The notes beneath the pieces are model-generated. The model was not told where the DNA came from and did not search any database. It saw only the letters and a program-made list of their open reading frames with translations. A DNA stretch of 64,000 nt from Chryseobacterium capnotolerans (GTDB lineage Bacteria; Bacteroidota; Bacteroidia; Flavobacteriales; Weeksellaceae), in the NCBI RefSeq assembly GCF_021278965.1, contig NZ_CP065589.1, positions 1,617,001 to 1,681,000 on the forward strand. Direction: 5' to 3'. The position numbers and the translations under genes are program-made. Below are positions 18,483 to 29,400 of the stretch, in pieces (within the stretch, counting starts at the first letter, position 1; the number at the start of each line of letters is the position of its first letter).

Positions 18483-19133
18483 ATGAAACATCTTATTATT
18501 TATGCCCATCCTAATAAGGCAAGTTTAAATCATCTATTTAAACAAACGGTTGAAGAAACATTACTGCAACAAAAGCATGAAGTTGTAATCAGGGATTTAT
18601 ACCAGCTTAATTTTGATCCGGTGTTATCCCTTGAAGACATGGACGGACAACGCAGAGGTATCGTTAATGAAGCCATCAGAACTGAGCAGGAATATATTGC
18701 CTGGGCAGAAGTGGTAACATTTATTTATCCGATATGGTGGACAGGGATGCCGGGCATTATGAAAGGGTATATTGATCGGGTATTTAGCTATGGGTTTGCC
18801 TATCGTTATGACAAGGGTGTGCAAAAAGGACTGCTGGCTGGCAAAGCCGCTTACATTATCAATTCGCATGGAAAATCAAAGTCGGAATACCAGGAAATAG
18901 GAATGGATAACGCTCTAAAGCTCACTTCAGATACAGGTATCTATACGTATTGCGGCTTCGACATCAAACAGCATTTCTTTTTTGATCGCGCCGACCGTGC
19001 CACCGCAGAGACTATAGAATCATGGAAAGCGGAAATAATTGATGGCTATGCTATTAATAAACTTCATGATAAAATAGAAGAGGAAATCAAAAAAGAAATA
19101 CCTCATCGACAAAAAATAGCAGGTATGGAATAA
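18483..19133 (+). CDS. NAD(P)H dehydrogenase (quinone), flavodoxin-like fold
   Basis: A 216-residue flavodoxin-fold oxidoreductase of the MdaB/KefF/NQO1 group. Visible: the FMN/FAD phosphate-binding start LIIYAHPNKASLN and the isoalloxazine-region IYPIWWTGMPGIMKGYIDRVFSYGF, split here as the family hallmark WWTGMPGIMKGYIDRVF. Family members perform two-electron reduction of quinones or electrophiles. An open frame extends upstream to 18384, but it overlaps the AraC gene and lacks homology-like sequence, so the ATG at 18483 is chosen. A terminator follows directly. Confidence 0.9.
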   Translation: MKHLIIYAHPNKASLNHLFKQTVEETLLQQKHEVVIRDLYQLNFDPVLSLEDMDGQRRGIVNEAIRTEQEYIAWAEVVTFIYPIWWTGMPGIMKGYIDRVFSYGFAYRYDKGVQKGLLAGKAAYIINSHGKSKSEYQEIGMDNALKLTSDTGIYTYCGFDIKQHFFFDRADRATAETIESWKAEIIDGYAINKLHDKIEEEIKKEIPHRQKIAGME

Positions 19134-19138
19134 TACCC

Positions 19139-19165
19139 AAGCCTTCTTTTCAGAAGGCTTTTTTG
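19139..19165 (+). terminator. Intrinsic terminator after the quinone reductase gene
   Basis: AAGCCTTC (19139-19146) pairs with GAAGGCTT (19153-19160) and continues into a run of T. It begins six bases after the stop codon. Confidence 0.85.
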
Positions 19166-19282
19166 TTATATTTGCGAAAAATTAATAACGATGCCCATCC
19201 CAAAGATTCCATAGGCTTATTGTAGTTGAAAGATTCTGTCTCGGCATTTCCGCCATTGTCAATATGAAATTTAAAAATAACT

Positions 19283-20313
19283 ATGAAATTAACGCTGAAA
19301 ATATTGAAGTTTACGGGTAAACTTATAATAGGAATTCTAATATTATTACTGCTCTCCGGGATGTGTTACCGATTATTGAGTTCAAAACCAGTTCCACCAG
19401 GTCAATTAGTTAATGTGAATGGAACCAACATTCATGTGAGGGTAGAAGGTGAAAAGAAATCATTGCCTACTATTATTATGGAAGCTGGGGCACACAGCAA
19501 TACAGATATGCTGCACTGGATAGCAGAAGGGTTGAAAGACAAAACAAGAGTGATCCGATATGACAGAGATGGAAAATGGTTTAGCGAATCAAGTAATAGT
19601 GATCATATATCTCCTGAATTTTACGCACATCAGCTTCATGACTTATTAGAGAGAATTGGAGAAAAACCACCGTACATTTTGGTGGGTCATTCTATGGGAG
19701 GACCTTATAGTAGAATATTTAGGGATCTTTATCCAAACGAAGTTGAAGGAATTGTTTTCATAGATTCAAGTCATCCTGAACAATGGAAGCGATTAGCTCA
19801 GAAAGAATTGGTTCCTGAAGGGCAGGCAAAATTATTGGAAGTAGGATCTATCCTTGCAGACTTAGGCATTTTGGGTATTTATAACAAAACAATGGGTAAA
19901 GCACCGTATCAAGGTGATGGTTTACCCAAAGAATTGTATGGCCGTTCACAATTGCTCACTAATTATTCTGGTGATGTTTATCGTATGTTTTTAAGAGAGA
20001 ATGAACTTACTAATGATGTGCTAAAGCGGGCTGGTAAATCAAAGGCTTTAGATTCATTACCTGTGTTGGTATTTACTGCTACAGAACAGTATAAAGAATC
20101 CCAAAAAGAAAAATACAGAAAATCAGGAATTGACCCTGAAAAACAAGTCCAATTATGGTTTGACATGCAAAAAGAACTAAAAGAGCTCTCTTCTAATGGA
20201 AAACAAATGATTATGAACGCAAGTCATAGTACGATCATTACGAAAAAGAAAATGCTGATGCAATAAATAAAGAGATCCTTTTACTCGCTGAAAATATTGG
20301 AAAGAAAAATTAG
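19283..20313 (+). CDS. Alpha/beta hydrolase with N-terminal membrane anchor, frameshifted near the C-terminus
   Basis: The corrected product is about 343 residues. An N-terminal hydrophobic segment (IIGILILLLLSGMCY) may anchor it in the membrane. The nucleophile elbow is VGHSMGGPYSRIF (near residue 135), with an acid in the VLVFTATEQY region and the catalytic His in NASHSTIITK. The uncorrected frame ends at 20266, directly after that His. Inserting one A in the run at 20243-20247 continues the frame as KENADAINKEILLLAENIGKKN, a typical C-terminal helix, ending at 20311-20313. Substrate unknown. It lies alone between terminator and peptide gene. Confidence 0.82.
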
Positions 20314-20448
20314 GTTTCTCGCATGAGCATCTTGTTTGTATACAGGATAAAGGTTTTTCAGAGATTTAAAGAAATGCAGTACCACAAAAAACAATAGGTA
20401 CTCAATAATACACAAACCATCTTTGTTGACAATAAAATATATTAATAT

Positions 20449-20478
20449 TTTGAAAATAGTTTTATTTAGTTATATTTG
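20449..20478 (+). promoter_or_regulatory. Bacteroidota-type promoter for the small peptide gene
   Basis: TTTG at 20449-20452, an 18-base spacer, then TATATTTG at 20471-20478. This is an excellent match to the -33 TTTG / -7 TAnnTTTG consensus. The predicted start is near 20484, leaving a leader of about 40 bases before the peptide ATG at 20526. Confidence 0.7.
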
Positions 20479-20525
20479 GAAATGAGAACGATATGTTCTA
20501 AAAACTAACAAACTAATAAACAACT

Positions 20526-20699
20526 ATGAAAAATCTTAAGAAAATCACAAGAGACAGTATGAAGTCTATCAAAGGAGCAGGTCCAACTTTTTGCAGAGTG
20601 GGATATATCTATATGTGTGCTTCTATTTATGAATGTATTCCAGAGCAGGACATTTGGGACTGTGCTTGCGGATGTGTTCCTGTCACAAGAAATTTCTAA
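20526..20699 (+). CDS. Double-glycine-type leader peptide with six-cysteine core (bacteriocin-like)
   Basis: A 57-residue peptide. The leader MKNLKKITRDSMKSIKGAG is of the type seen in Chryseobacterium bacteriocin-like peptides (MKxLKKxTRxxLKxIxGG). The core has six cysteines at positions 23, 31, 37, 46, 48 and 50 with pattern C-x2-GYxYxC-x5-C-x8-C-x-C-x-C. A second peptide at 58341-58502 has the same arrangement. It has its own promoter and terminator, and no transporter, peptidase-transporter fusion or modification enzyme is adjacent. Six cysteines could form three disulfides after export, or bind metal. Function unknown; antibacterial activity is only a possibility. Confidence 0.75.
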   Translation: MKNLKKITRDSMKSIKGAGPTFCRVGYIYMCASIYECIPEQDIWDCACGCVPVTRNF

Positions 20700-20740
20700 C
20701 TAATTTTTATCAGAATATTCTGATTATAAAACAACTAATT

Positions 20741-20766
20741 AAGCCGCCTTCTCTAGGTGGCTTTTG
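20741..20766 (+). terminator. Intrinsic terminator after the small peptide gene
   Basis: AAGCCGCC (20741-20748) pairs with GGTGGCTT (20756-20763) with one G-T pair, followed by TTTG. It is 42 bases after the peptide stop. Confidence 0.7.
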
Positions 20767-20867
20767 TTATATTTGGGAAAAACGAATCAATCCAAATAGA
20801 GAAACTTTATTATTGTTATAAAAAGTCTTTAGAATTTTAGTCTTAGGCGTTATAATACAAACAGACA

Positions 20868-20899
20868 AAGTCTACCCTGATTTTACACAAGGTAGACTT
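20868..20899 (-). terminator. Intrinsic terminator for the astacin-like gene
   Basis: AAGTCTACC (20868-20876) pairs perfectly with GGTAGACTT (20891-20899). Read leftward it follows the astacin stop codon by about 23 bases and runs into TTTGTCTG. Confidence 0.65.
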
Positions 20900-20921
20900 A
20901 TATATGAGATAAGTGGATTTC

Positions 20922-21761
20922 TTATTTTGGATATACTGATGCAATAAACTGCTTGTCAGTAGCAGATAAAACAGTATTATTACCAACACTGAATCCGTTT
21001 GTAGTCAGCGTTGAACTGATGCTATAGTGCATAATAGATAATTTATCATAAGCACTATACTGAGTTTGGGAAGTTGAATATTTTGCAAAAAGGTTATTAT
21101 CTACCTGAGCCTGAGACCAGTAGTTTGGAGCTCCTGCATAATAGGCATATACTTTTGGCTTATCCCATGGAATAGCTGCCAGAGGATGCTGATGCTCGTG
21201 GATCATTCCCAGTGCATGTCCGAATTCGTGGATGGTCGTTCTGCTGAATTCTGAATCACTTGTTGAATCATTAAACCAGCCAAAGTTCATCGTTTCCTTA
21301 TTGGATGCGATACTAAGAGCGTCTTTTCCTATATATGAATAAGACCCTGCGTTGGCAGTGAAGGTAACACGGATCTGTGCTGTTCCACTGGTGATAAAGT
21401 TAAATTTAATGTTGGCATATTGAGACCATTCGTTAGCATATTGCATCACTTTGTTACGAACTTTAGTAGTTCCGCCATTAAGACTTACGGTGATCACGCT
21501 GCCATTAGGCCATTTCTTACTGGTAACAACTGCTCCTTTTGAAGCCGCTCCTGGGGTATATCCTTCTCCGGGAAGATAAACATCTTTACACATATGTGTG
21601 TTTTCGAAACCTGCAGGGATATCCGCTGGGGAGATTGCTTGCAGCATAGAGAGACCTTGTTCTTGTGTAGTTTTTTCGTCTACGCTATCATTTGTAGTAT
21701 TACATGATACCATAGCCATTGAAATAAAAGACCCTAATAAGAGTTTCTTGTGTAGTTTCAT
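20922..21761 (-). CDS. M12A (astacin-like) metallopeptidase lipoprotein
   Basis: A 279-residue zinc protease. The signal peptide ends in lipobox MVSC (cysteine 20), so it is probably anchored to a membrane. The catalytic motif HEFGHALGMIHEHQHP (near residue 180) fits HExxHxxGxxHE, and the Met-turn is visible as LSIMHYSIS about 60 residues later. The domain is related to flavastacin-type proteases of this family of bacteria. It lies 222 bases from the six-cysteine peptide gene, in the converging direction. Substrate unknown; secreted nutrient or processing protease is the likely role. Confidence 0.92.
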   Translation of the reverse strand: MKLHKKLLLGSFISMAMVSCNTTNDSVDEKTTQEQGLSMLQAISPADIPAGFENTHMCKDVYLPGEGYTPGAASKGAVVTSKKWPNGSVITVSLNGGTTKVRNKVMQYANEWSQYANIKFNFITSGTAQIRVTFTANAGSYSYIGKDALSIASNKETMNFGWFNDSTSDSEFSRTTIHEFGHALGMIHEHQHPLAAIPWDKPKVYAYYAGAPNYWSQAQVDNNLFAKYSTSQTQYSAYDKLSIMHYSISSTLTTNGFSVGNNTVLSATDKQFIASVYPK

Positions 21762-22323
21762 AATATTGTTATTTTTAATTTTGGTTCTTTTTTTTTAACG
21801 ATATGAAAAGAAATCATATTGTTGGGAATTAAAACTATAATAAAAATCGATATTCTTTGCTATTTTATTTTGTAAATTTAATTTTTGTTACATCTACACA
21901 GATACTACATTTGTTCCAATAGCCCTTCCTTAAAGGAATATGATTGATGTTAAAAAATTTCATTTTAATTTTAACAAAATTCCATATTGATATTTTATAA
22001 TAATTATTAGATGAATTTAAGTCAATAGAGTGCTATAAAATTATATTAAATATCTCCTTTTTTCTTAAGTATTTCTTAAAAAATCAAAATTAAGTGATTT
22101 AAATATTAAAATTTTTCTTCATTTTAATTTAATTTTAACAATTTAAGTCAATCAATAAATTCTTTTTTCTGTAATTCTTTCAGCAGAAATTCACACCAAT
22201 TCAAATCATTATTTCTTCCAGAAAAAGACTTATGAAAGTTTTAAAATGAGTAAAGGAGCTCTTCTTAGAACTCCTTTAGTATTTTTCAATATATTCTTAA
22301 TAAAATAATTGATGATTTGTAAG
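21762..22323. other. AT-rich intergenic region, no feature identified
   Basis: About 560 bases of very AT-rich sequence upstream of the leftward astacin gene and downstream of the HTH genes' ends. No ORF, RNA structure or clear promoter consensus was found. It presumably contains the astacin promoter. Confidence 0.4.
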
Positions 22324-22650
22324 TTATTGAAACATTCTTCGCCATTTGGTCATTGTATTTCTGCTCAGCCCAAAATGTTCGGCTACCTGAAGATTATTCA
22401 TTCGATGATTTTTTTGGTAATCCAGGATGCGCAGAATATCCGATTCATTGTAGGAGCGAAGTTTCTGATTCATCTTTTTAAGATTTTGGTCTTTAGTTCC
22501 AAAAACTCTATTATTCAGTTCCATAATATCCATGGCAGAAAGCATTTTTTTTTCCAATAGTTTTTCGCATTCTGTTTTTTTATGAGGGAATTTCTTCTCA
22601 ATGATATCTGAATAGATTCTTTTATAATTAGGTTGACTTTGTTTTTTCAT
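22324..22650 (-). CDS. Transposase-like helix-turn-helix protein, orphan
   Basis: A 108-residue protein with a C-terminal HTH of the transposase orfA/Psq type: ILRILDYQKNHRMNNLQVAE followed by HFGLSRNTMTKWRRMF. The N-terminal half (YSDIIEKKFPHKK, LNNRVFGTKD) is not that of a known IS. There is no partner integrase, DDE domain or terminal inverted repeat, so it is probably a domesticated DNA-binding regulator. It is 73 bases downstream of a second gene of similar type and behind the adhesin block, which it may control. Confidence 0.72.
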   Translation of the reverse strand: MKKQSQPNYKRIYSDIIEKKFPHKKTECEKLLEKKMLSAMDIMELNNRVFGTKDQNLKKMNQKLRSYNESDILRILDYQKNHRMNNLQVAEHFGLSRNTMTKWRRMFQ

Positions 22651-22723
22651 TACATTATTTAAAAATTCTGGATCTATTATCTATTTGTGAATACTTTTAG
22701 CTTTTCATTTCTGATAAGAGATT

Positions 22724-23146
22724 TTACATATTATGTTTTGCAATCCATTTGCATAAAGTGGTGTAGGGAATTCCATATTCATCTGTAACCTGGCGTTTAG
22801 TTTTCTCTTGCTTACCAATCAATTCCAAAATGAATTCTATCATTTCCCGGGTATAGATGTTCTTCCTGAAACGGGGAAGTTTTGAAGTCTCGGATTCCCG
22901 AACAGGAGCAGAAGGAGGAGCATAAAGGATCAAGTGTTGAGAATAGAGTCTGAAGAAATCATATTCAAGCAGTTTGCTCCATCTTAATAAAATATCGGTG
23001 GATAGGTCTTCCTGCATATACATTTCGTTGATTTCAATTTCCGTACATTTCATAAAGTTGCAGATTCGAGGTACGTCAATGTTGTTTTCTTTAACCCGTA
23101 GGTGTATGAAGTTTCCAATATGAATATTTCTAAAATTTGAATTCAT
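22724..23146 (-). CDS. Transposase-like helix-turn-helix regulator, orphan
   Basis: A 140-residue protein with two DNA-binding-like halves. The N-terminal half (IHIGNFIHLRVKENNIDVPR, WSKLLEYDFFRLYSQHLI) resembles an XRE-like segment. The C-terminal half has an HTH (FILELIGKQEKTKRQVTDEY followed by GIPYTTLCKWIAKHN) like IS orfA proteins. A proline-rich linker, APPSAPV, joins them. Such orphan genes recur in Chryseobacterium genomes beside surface-protein loci. No transposon ends are visible. Role as regulator is inferred. Confidence 0.72.
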   Translation of the reverse strand: MNSNFRNIHIGNFIHLRVKENNIDVPRICNFMKCTEIEINEMYMQEDLSTDILLRWSKLLEYDFFRLYSQHLILYAPPSAPVRESETSKLPRFRKNIYTREMIEFILELIGKQEKTKRQVTDEYGIPYTTLCKWIAKHNM

Positions 23147-23454
23147 AAGCTGTATTTCTTTTATAAAGGGGGGACATTATGATAGGTGATCAATTAATGC
23201 CTTACCGTTAAAATATTATTGATAGGGTATTATTATCAGTTTTTATTATTATCTAGTGTTTCAGAACCTAAAGTGTTGTGAGGATATAATGCTGCATTAT
23301 TCATCAGGCATTGTATCATCATATTTCTTAGTGTTTATCATCTAATTCATCCTATAGAATTTTATAATTAATTGATTTAGAATTGATAGACTTAGCTCCG
23401 TGCTGTAGAAAACTTTCCGGAGCTAAGGAACTATCAATAAAATCACTGTACTTC
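23147..23454. other. Intergenic region between adhesin 3' end and HTH genes
   Basis: Contains the compound inverted repeat at 23382-23438 and otherwise AT-rich sequence that likely holds the leftward promoter of the HTH regulator gene. No ORF is supported. Confidence 0.4.
23382..23438 (-). terminator. Compound inverted repeat, terminator of the adhesin gene
   Basis: CTTAGCTCCG (23391-23400) pairs perfectly with CGGAGCTAAG (23418-23427). An outer pair, ATTGATAG (23382-23389) with CTATCAAT (23431-23438), extends the structure. It lies just beyond the adhesin stop codon. There is no long U run, so termination efficiency is uncertain. Confidence 0.55.
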
Positions 23455-26400
23455 TTAATCAGGACAAGCCTGTGTAGAAATGCAATGCCAATCCATGGAA
23501 GTGTCACCTTCTTTAAGAGTGTACATCTTCATGCATTTATTGGTGGTGTCATACACCATCATACCTTCTACAGGAGTTGTAATGACCGGAGTTATTCCAT
23601 CAGCTGCAACAGGTTGATTGGATGCGTTAAACTTCACTCTGTTTGGGACAAAACCTTTGGTTTTGGCTTCCATCGCCAGCCATCCGCCTTTTCTTACCAT
23701 TGGCCAGTTGTCTGTACTTCCGGCGCCGGCTCTTCCAAGAGCGGTAATACCCACTTTAGTAGACAATGCAGGATTGCCGGCAGTAGGGAGAGCTCCAGGC
23801 TTATAGCAATAAGTCTTTGCTTCAGCAAAAGTGATGTATCTTATCGTATTATCCGCATTGAAATCATTCATGAATACCCATTTGCTTCCTGTAAATACTC
23901 CAGCAATAGTTTTAACATTTGTGGTGAAAGCATTATCATCAGCTACAATCATCTGAATGTTGTTTCCAGAGGTGAAAGCAGAACCATAAGCTGAAAGATC
24001 TGCCTCAAAATATAGACTTCCTGGAGTATTTGAACGTTGAGACAGCCAAGTTCTCTGGATTCTCTGCATTATATTTCCAGAAATCGTGATGTTGACAAGT
24101 GGTGTTGTCGTGACATTATTGTCTCCCAATAGGAAATACGTTTTGTCATTGGCAAACCCTGTTCGTGCTGCAAGTTGGTTTGGAGAAGCAAAGTCATTGA
24201 TGGTAGCAACAGAAAGAATTGTTCCTGCATTGACACTTTTTGACACTTTCTGTTCAAATGCTTCTATATCATCACGAGATATTCCAAAGATATTATTGTT
24301 GAATGTAGTATTGGTCGCTCCGTTCCATACCGTGTTTCCATCTGTATTCAGATAGTGCTCTGTATTAACCTGTCCCAGTGTAATACCATATTTAATGGCA
24401 AGATAAGAATCCACTCTTCTACGTTCTGCGGCTGTTAGGTTACCAGAACCATAAATGATTGTCTCTCCGAGATTCCCAATAAAACCTCCGTTGTCACTTC
24501 CGCTGCCTGTCCAACGAGTGTCTCCAAATATATGTCCTCCTAAGGCAAGCCCTACACCAGTATAGTTTACAGGAGCAGCGTTTGCAGCACCATTAAGCCC
24601 TCTTGCTAATGTAGTATTGGTAAAGGTATTGTACATAATGCTCGGTATTGTACTGGAGTAAATTAATCCAGAATTAACCATTTGTGTACCACCACCTACA
24701 ACTCTTCTTTCTATTACATTGGTAGTAGGATACATTCCCATATAATCCCAATTTGAAATAGTCGTGTTTATATTATCCATCCCTATGCTTAGGAAGTGTG
24801 GATTGGGACTGCTTGGTGCTGTCATTCCTTCTTTGGTAACTGTAAATATGTCATTGCTGGTATTGGTAACTGTCTGTACGACTATATTACCTAATGTCTG
24901 ATTAATCGCTGTAAAGTTAATCCCCGGATTAAAGTTGAAATAACTTGATGTACCTACAGCATACTTAGGAAGTGCATTAGTTACTCTTTGTGAAACTGTA
25001 GTTCCGTTCCATAGGTCTGTCCATCCGGTTACATCTGTTCCGGTTCCTGTATTATCTGCATTTTTATCAGCTCTATACCAATAAGACAGATTACTGGCAA
25101 CTCCGCCCGGGGCAAGTCCAAAACCTGCAAAAGTGAAGAACTGCCCGTTTCCTAATGTTACATTTACAGTGTTATATACAATTCCATTTACCGTTACTTC
25201 CGTAGCCATTGGAGTAAAGGTATCTGCTGTATCGAACGTTTCATCCGGAGATTGTATCAGGTAAAGATTTTTCACACTTTTTGGCCATGCTACTGTTACT
25301 GTTCCTACATTGTTGGTATTCTGTACTTTCCACACAGACTCAAAACGATAGTTGGTTACTCCATTCGAACCGCCACTATAAGTTAATGGTATAGTAAGGC
25401 TTTGTCTCAAATTGTTGTCTCCTGTTATAAGATATTGTAAATCATTGGCCAATGCTGTAGTATTCGATGCGTTGCTATCTGCAAATCCTGTTGTAGAAAT
25501 AACAAGTTGTTGTCCATTATTCACGCTTCCTGCCTGTTTTTGATCCAATGCTGTGAAATCGTCTTTAGCAATACCAAAGATATTGCTGTTATAACCAGCA
25601 TTAGTGGTTCTGTCCCATACAATACTGCTGGCTGTAGAAAGATAATTTTCACTCAATGTAACCCCATTCTTTACAGCAAGATAAGAGTTTACTCTTGATT
25701 GTTCATTGGCTGTTAACAAGCGGTTATACCATACGATTTCCATAATATCACCAGGGAAAGGTCCAGGTGCGTCCCAACCGGCATGGCCTATTCTCAGGTT
25801 TTTACCATAAATCTGGAACTTATTACCTGCAGGAAAGCCTGAAAAAGATTCATAAGAACCATTGAGTCCTAATTGTTTCTCTCCACCGGGTATAGAGGAT
25901 GTACCACCATTAGCAACTGTATTATTGGCTATGGCAGAAAATACATTGGAAATACCAGTATTAAAAGCTGTAGAAAAATCGGAGGAAGTTATGGTATTAA
26001 AAAATTCATATTGTCTTGGTTTTCCATTGGCAATCGAAACTCCTGGTTCCGCAGCATTTGTATCATCGTCGATCCCTGTGATACGTCCTGTTCCATTAGC
26101 TGTAGTTGGTCTTACTGCTGAAAAGATAGAAGTGTTGGTATTAGGCATCTCTACATTGCCTAATGGGTTCATTAATGCTGCATTATTATAAAAGAATTTA
26201 GAAGAAGTATATCCTGTGGTGTACGGATAGAAGTTGTGGTTTCTGTCCGCTGGGGATAAGGCAACTCCACCCACATTCGGAATATGGTCTGCATTGGCAG
26301 AGTGGTCTTTCCATGCAGCAGCAACAGCTCCTGCATCGTCTGATTTAACCCAGAAGTCAGGTCCAACAACTCCACCTGGTGCCTGTACAAAGCCTGCAAA

Positions 26401-29400
26401 AGTAAAGTACTGTCCATTAGACAATACTACATTGGCCGTATCATATACCACACCATTTACAGTAACTTCTGTAGTCATTGAAGTAAAGGTATCAGTTGCA
26501 TCAAAAGCGGCATCCGTAGACTGTACAAGGTACAGGTTTTTCAAGCCTTTAGGCCATGCAACTGTTATGATTCCTACGTTATTGGTATTCTGTACCTTCC
26601 AGATAGCCTCAAAACGTTGATTAACCACACCATTAGAACCAATGGTGTAAGATAATGGCATTGTAAAGCTTTGTTTCAAACCATTATCTCCTGTCATTAG
26701 GAACTGCATGTCATTAGCCAAACCTGTAGTGTTGGTAGCGTTGCTTTCCGCAAATCCTGTGGTGGAAATAACGAGTTTCTGGCCGTTATTCGTACTTCCT
26801 GATTGCTTTTGGTGTAATAAGGTTAGATTATCCTTTGCAATACCAAAAATATTATTGTTGTAGTTAATGTTAAGGGTTCTGTCCCATATTACATCGCTGG
26901 CTGTGGAAAGGTAATTCTCATTCAATGTAACTCCATTCTTTACAGCCAGATAAGAATTTATTCTGGACTGTTCATTTACTGTTAAAGTACGTTTGAACCA
27001 TAAAATTTCCATAATATCTCCAGGGAAAGCACCTGATGCATCCCAGCCGGCATGGCCTACTCTTAGATTACGGCCATATAGCTGGAATTTATTGGAATTA
27101 TTGAAAGAGGTTGTTTCATAAGCACCATTCAGTCCTAACCTTTTTTCTCCACCCGAAAAAGTAGATGTACCTCCATTGGTAACTGAATTATTTGCTATTG
27201 CTGAGAAAATATTGGAAATACCATAATTAAATGTTGTAGAAAAATCTGTAGAGGTTATAACATTCAGGTATTCATAATGTCTCGGTTTTCCATTCGCAAT
27301 GGAGACTCCAGGCTGGGAACCATAGGTTGCTTCATCATCAATTCCTGTAATACGTCCGGTTCCTGCTGTTGTAGGCCTTACTGCTGAAAAAAATGGACTG
27401 AGATATATTAGGTAGCTCAGCATTGGTAGGGTTCATTGCCGAAGTAGGATTATGAAAGAATTTAGAAGCGGTGTACCCGGTAGTATAAGGGTTAAAATTA
27501 TGATTTCTATCCGCCGGAGATAATGTCACTCCACCCACATTCGGAATATGGTCTGCATTGGCAGAGTGGTCCTTCCATGCTGTAGCAATGGTTCCTGCAT
27601 CATCTGATTTTACCCAGAAATCAGCTCCGGAAACTCCGCCGGGACCAAGGGCTGTAACAGTAATAGTAAGATCGCTGGTACTTGTACAAGTACCGGTGGT
27701 GATAGTCCATCTGAAAGTATATATTCCTGAACTGATAAGCCCTGTAACAGTGGTATTGTACAAAGATGGATTGGTAATCAACGGATCTGGAGCACCTACT
27801 GGTTTTGAAACCAAGGTCCATAAACCTGAAGATGAGGCTCCAGGATTATTTCCATTGAGAGATGCTTCTGAAGCGCCCATTCCAAGGGTTTGATTGGAGC
27901 CTGCATTAGCATTTACCTGTGGGGATACAAATATAGAAAATGTACCCTCCGGAGAAGTTCCTGAGCAGGTATATTCTTTATCAAGGAATCTGGGGTCTAC
28001 TCCTCCTGCATTAGGAACAGGCTTTATTTTGAATACATATTCTCCCTGCTTATCCAGGTTACTTATCGTGGTAGAAGTATTGGTAAGTGTTCTAAGATTA
28101 CTTGCTTCGTAAACAGGAATAGCAGCTCCTGCCGGTTTTGAAACTAAGGTAAGATCATATTTACCCAAAAAACCTTGAAGATAACTAGTATTAACCATTC
28201 CTTGATATATGGCAGGTAAAGGAACAGTAGCCGTTACAATACCTGATCCTGTATAACAGATTGTAGTATTGGGTATAGCCACATTTGGACGGTTACCATC
28301 TGAAATATGAATGTAATAATCCTGACTATTACCACAGACGCCACTTTTAATAGATAAATTAACCACATAAGTTCCCACTCGCCAACCTCCGGCAGGTGGA
28401 GTTACTACTACATTTCTGTTCATCGTCCCTGCTCCATTCAAAATCAAAGTGGGGCTTCCTCCAGGAGGAGCAATCCCAGAATTACTTACTGTGGAGGTAA
28501 GCGTTGCGGGATCTGAGGGGTCAATCTTGAAATAGATGGTAATAGGTACTGTTGTCCCTGCCATATTACAATAGACAGCACCTCCAGTGCCACTTGCAGA
28601 ATAATACTGCATTTGTTCAGGATATGAAGCATCAATAAAGCTTACCAGTTTGGGATCAGCTCCATTGTAATTGTAGGTAATCTGAGGCGTAGTATATGTT
28701 CCATTGGCATTGGTGACCGTTATGGTGAATACATAAGCTCCGGTAACATTTACTCCATTGAAGTAAATTGAACTGTTCCTGATTTGATAAAATGAAATAT
28801 TACCTCCTGCTGGCTGGCTGATAACATTCATGGTAATTGTAGTTCCAAATGCAGGATTACCAGATGAGTTTGCTGTATTGCTTGCAAACATTGGAGACGT
28901 TCCACTCAAACTGATGTATCGGTTGGTATCTGTTGATGGATAGCATCTGTTATTGATAGCAGGGATACTGATTTGTGGATTAGGAATGAACCTGACAATA
29001 GCATCGTCTTCATACCAGCAGTTTGGATTGTTGATGGATGTTATTCTTAATACCGCACGATAAGCTGGATCAATATCATGATTGGCTTTCTTGATAAGAG
29101 TCAGAGTAGGGGCTGCTGTAGTTGTATTAGACATAGTAGCATTTGTGGTCGTGGTCTGGTTATAATATTCCTTATTATAAATGTTGTAGTAAGTCCATGA
29201 AGCTGTATACCCTGCTGGGATTACAGCATTTAACGTTGCTGTTCCGGTATTGGCAGAAATATTGGTAATATCAGGCCCGGCAGTAAAAGATGAAACATCT
29301 CCCGGAGCTGTAATGGTTACCTGTGAGGTTGCTGTTCCGGTAGTACAGTTTTGTGCAATCTGGAATACATAATTTCCGGGAGAGGTCATTCCGGTGACGT

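Noticed and set aside
22324-23146. Two HTH genes as an insertion sequence
   Set aside because: No DDE or other transposase catalytic domain, no inverted ends and no target duplication. They are better treated as orphan regulators.
23383-23994. Rightward 203-codon frame over the adhesin end
   Set aside because: Antisense shadow of the adhesin gene, with no ribosome site or family-like sequence.
25112-27643. Adhesin repeats as a CRISPR or satellite array
   Set aside because: Repeat unit is 1.26 kb and protein-coding; no short repeats with spacers were seen in the window.
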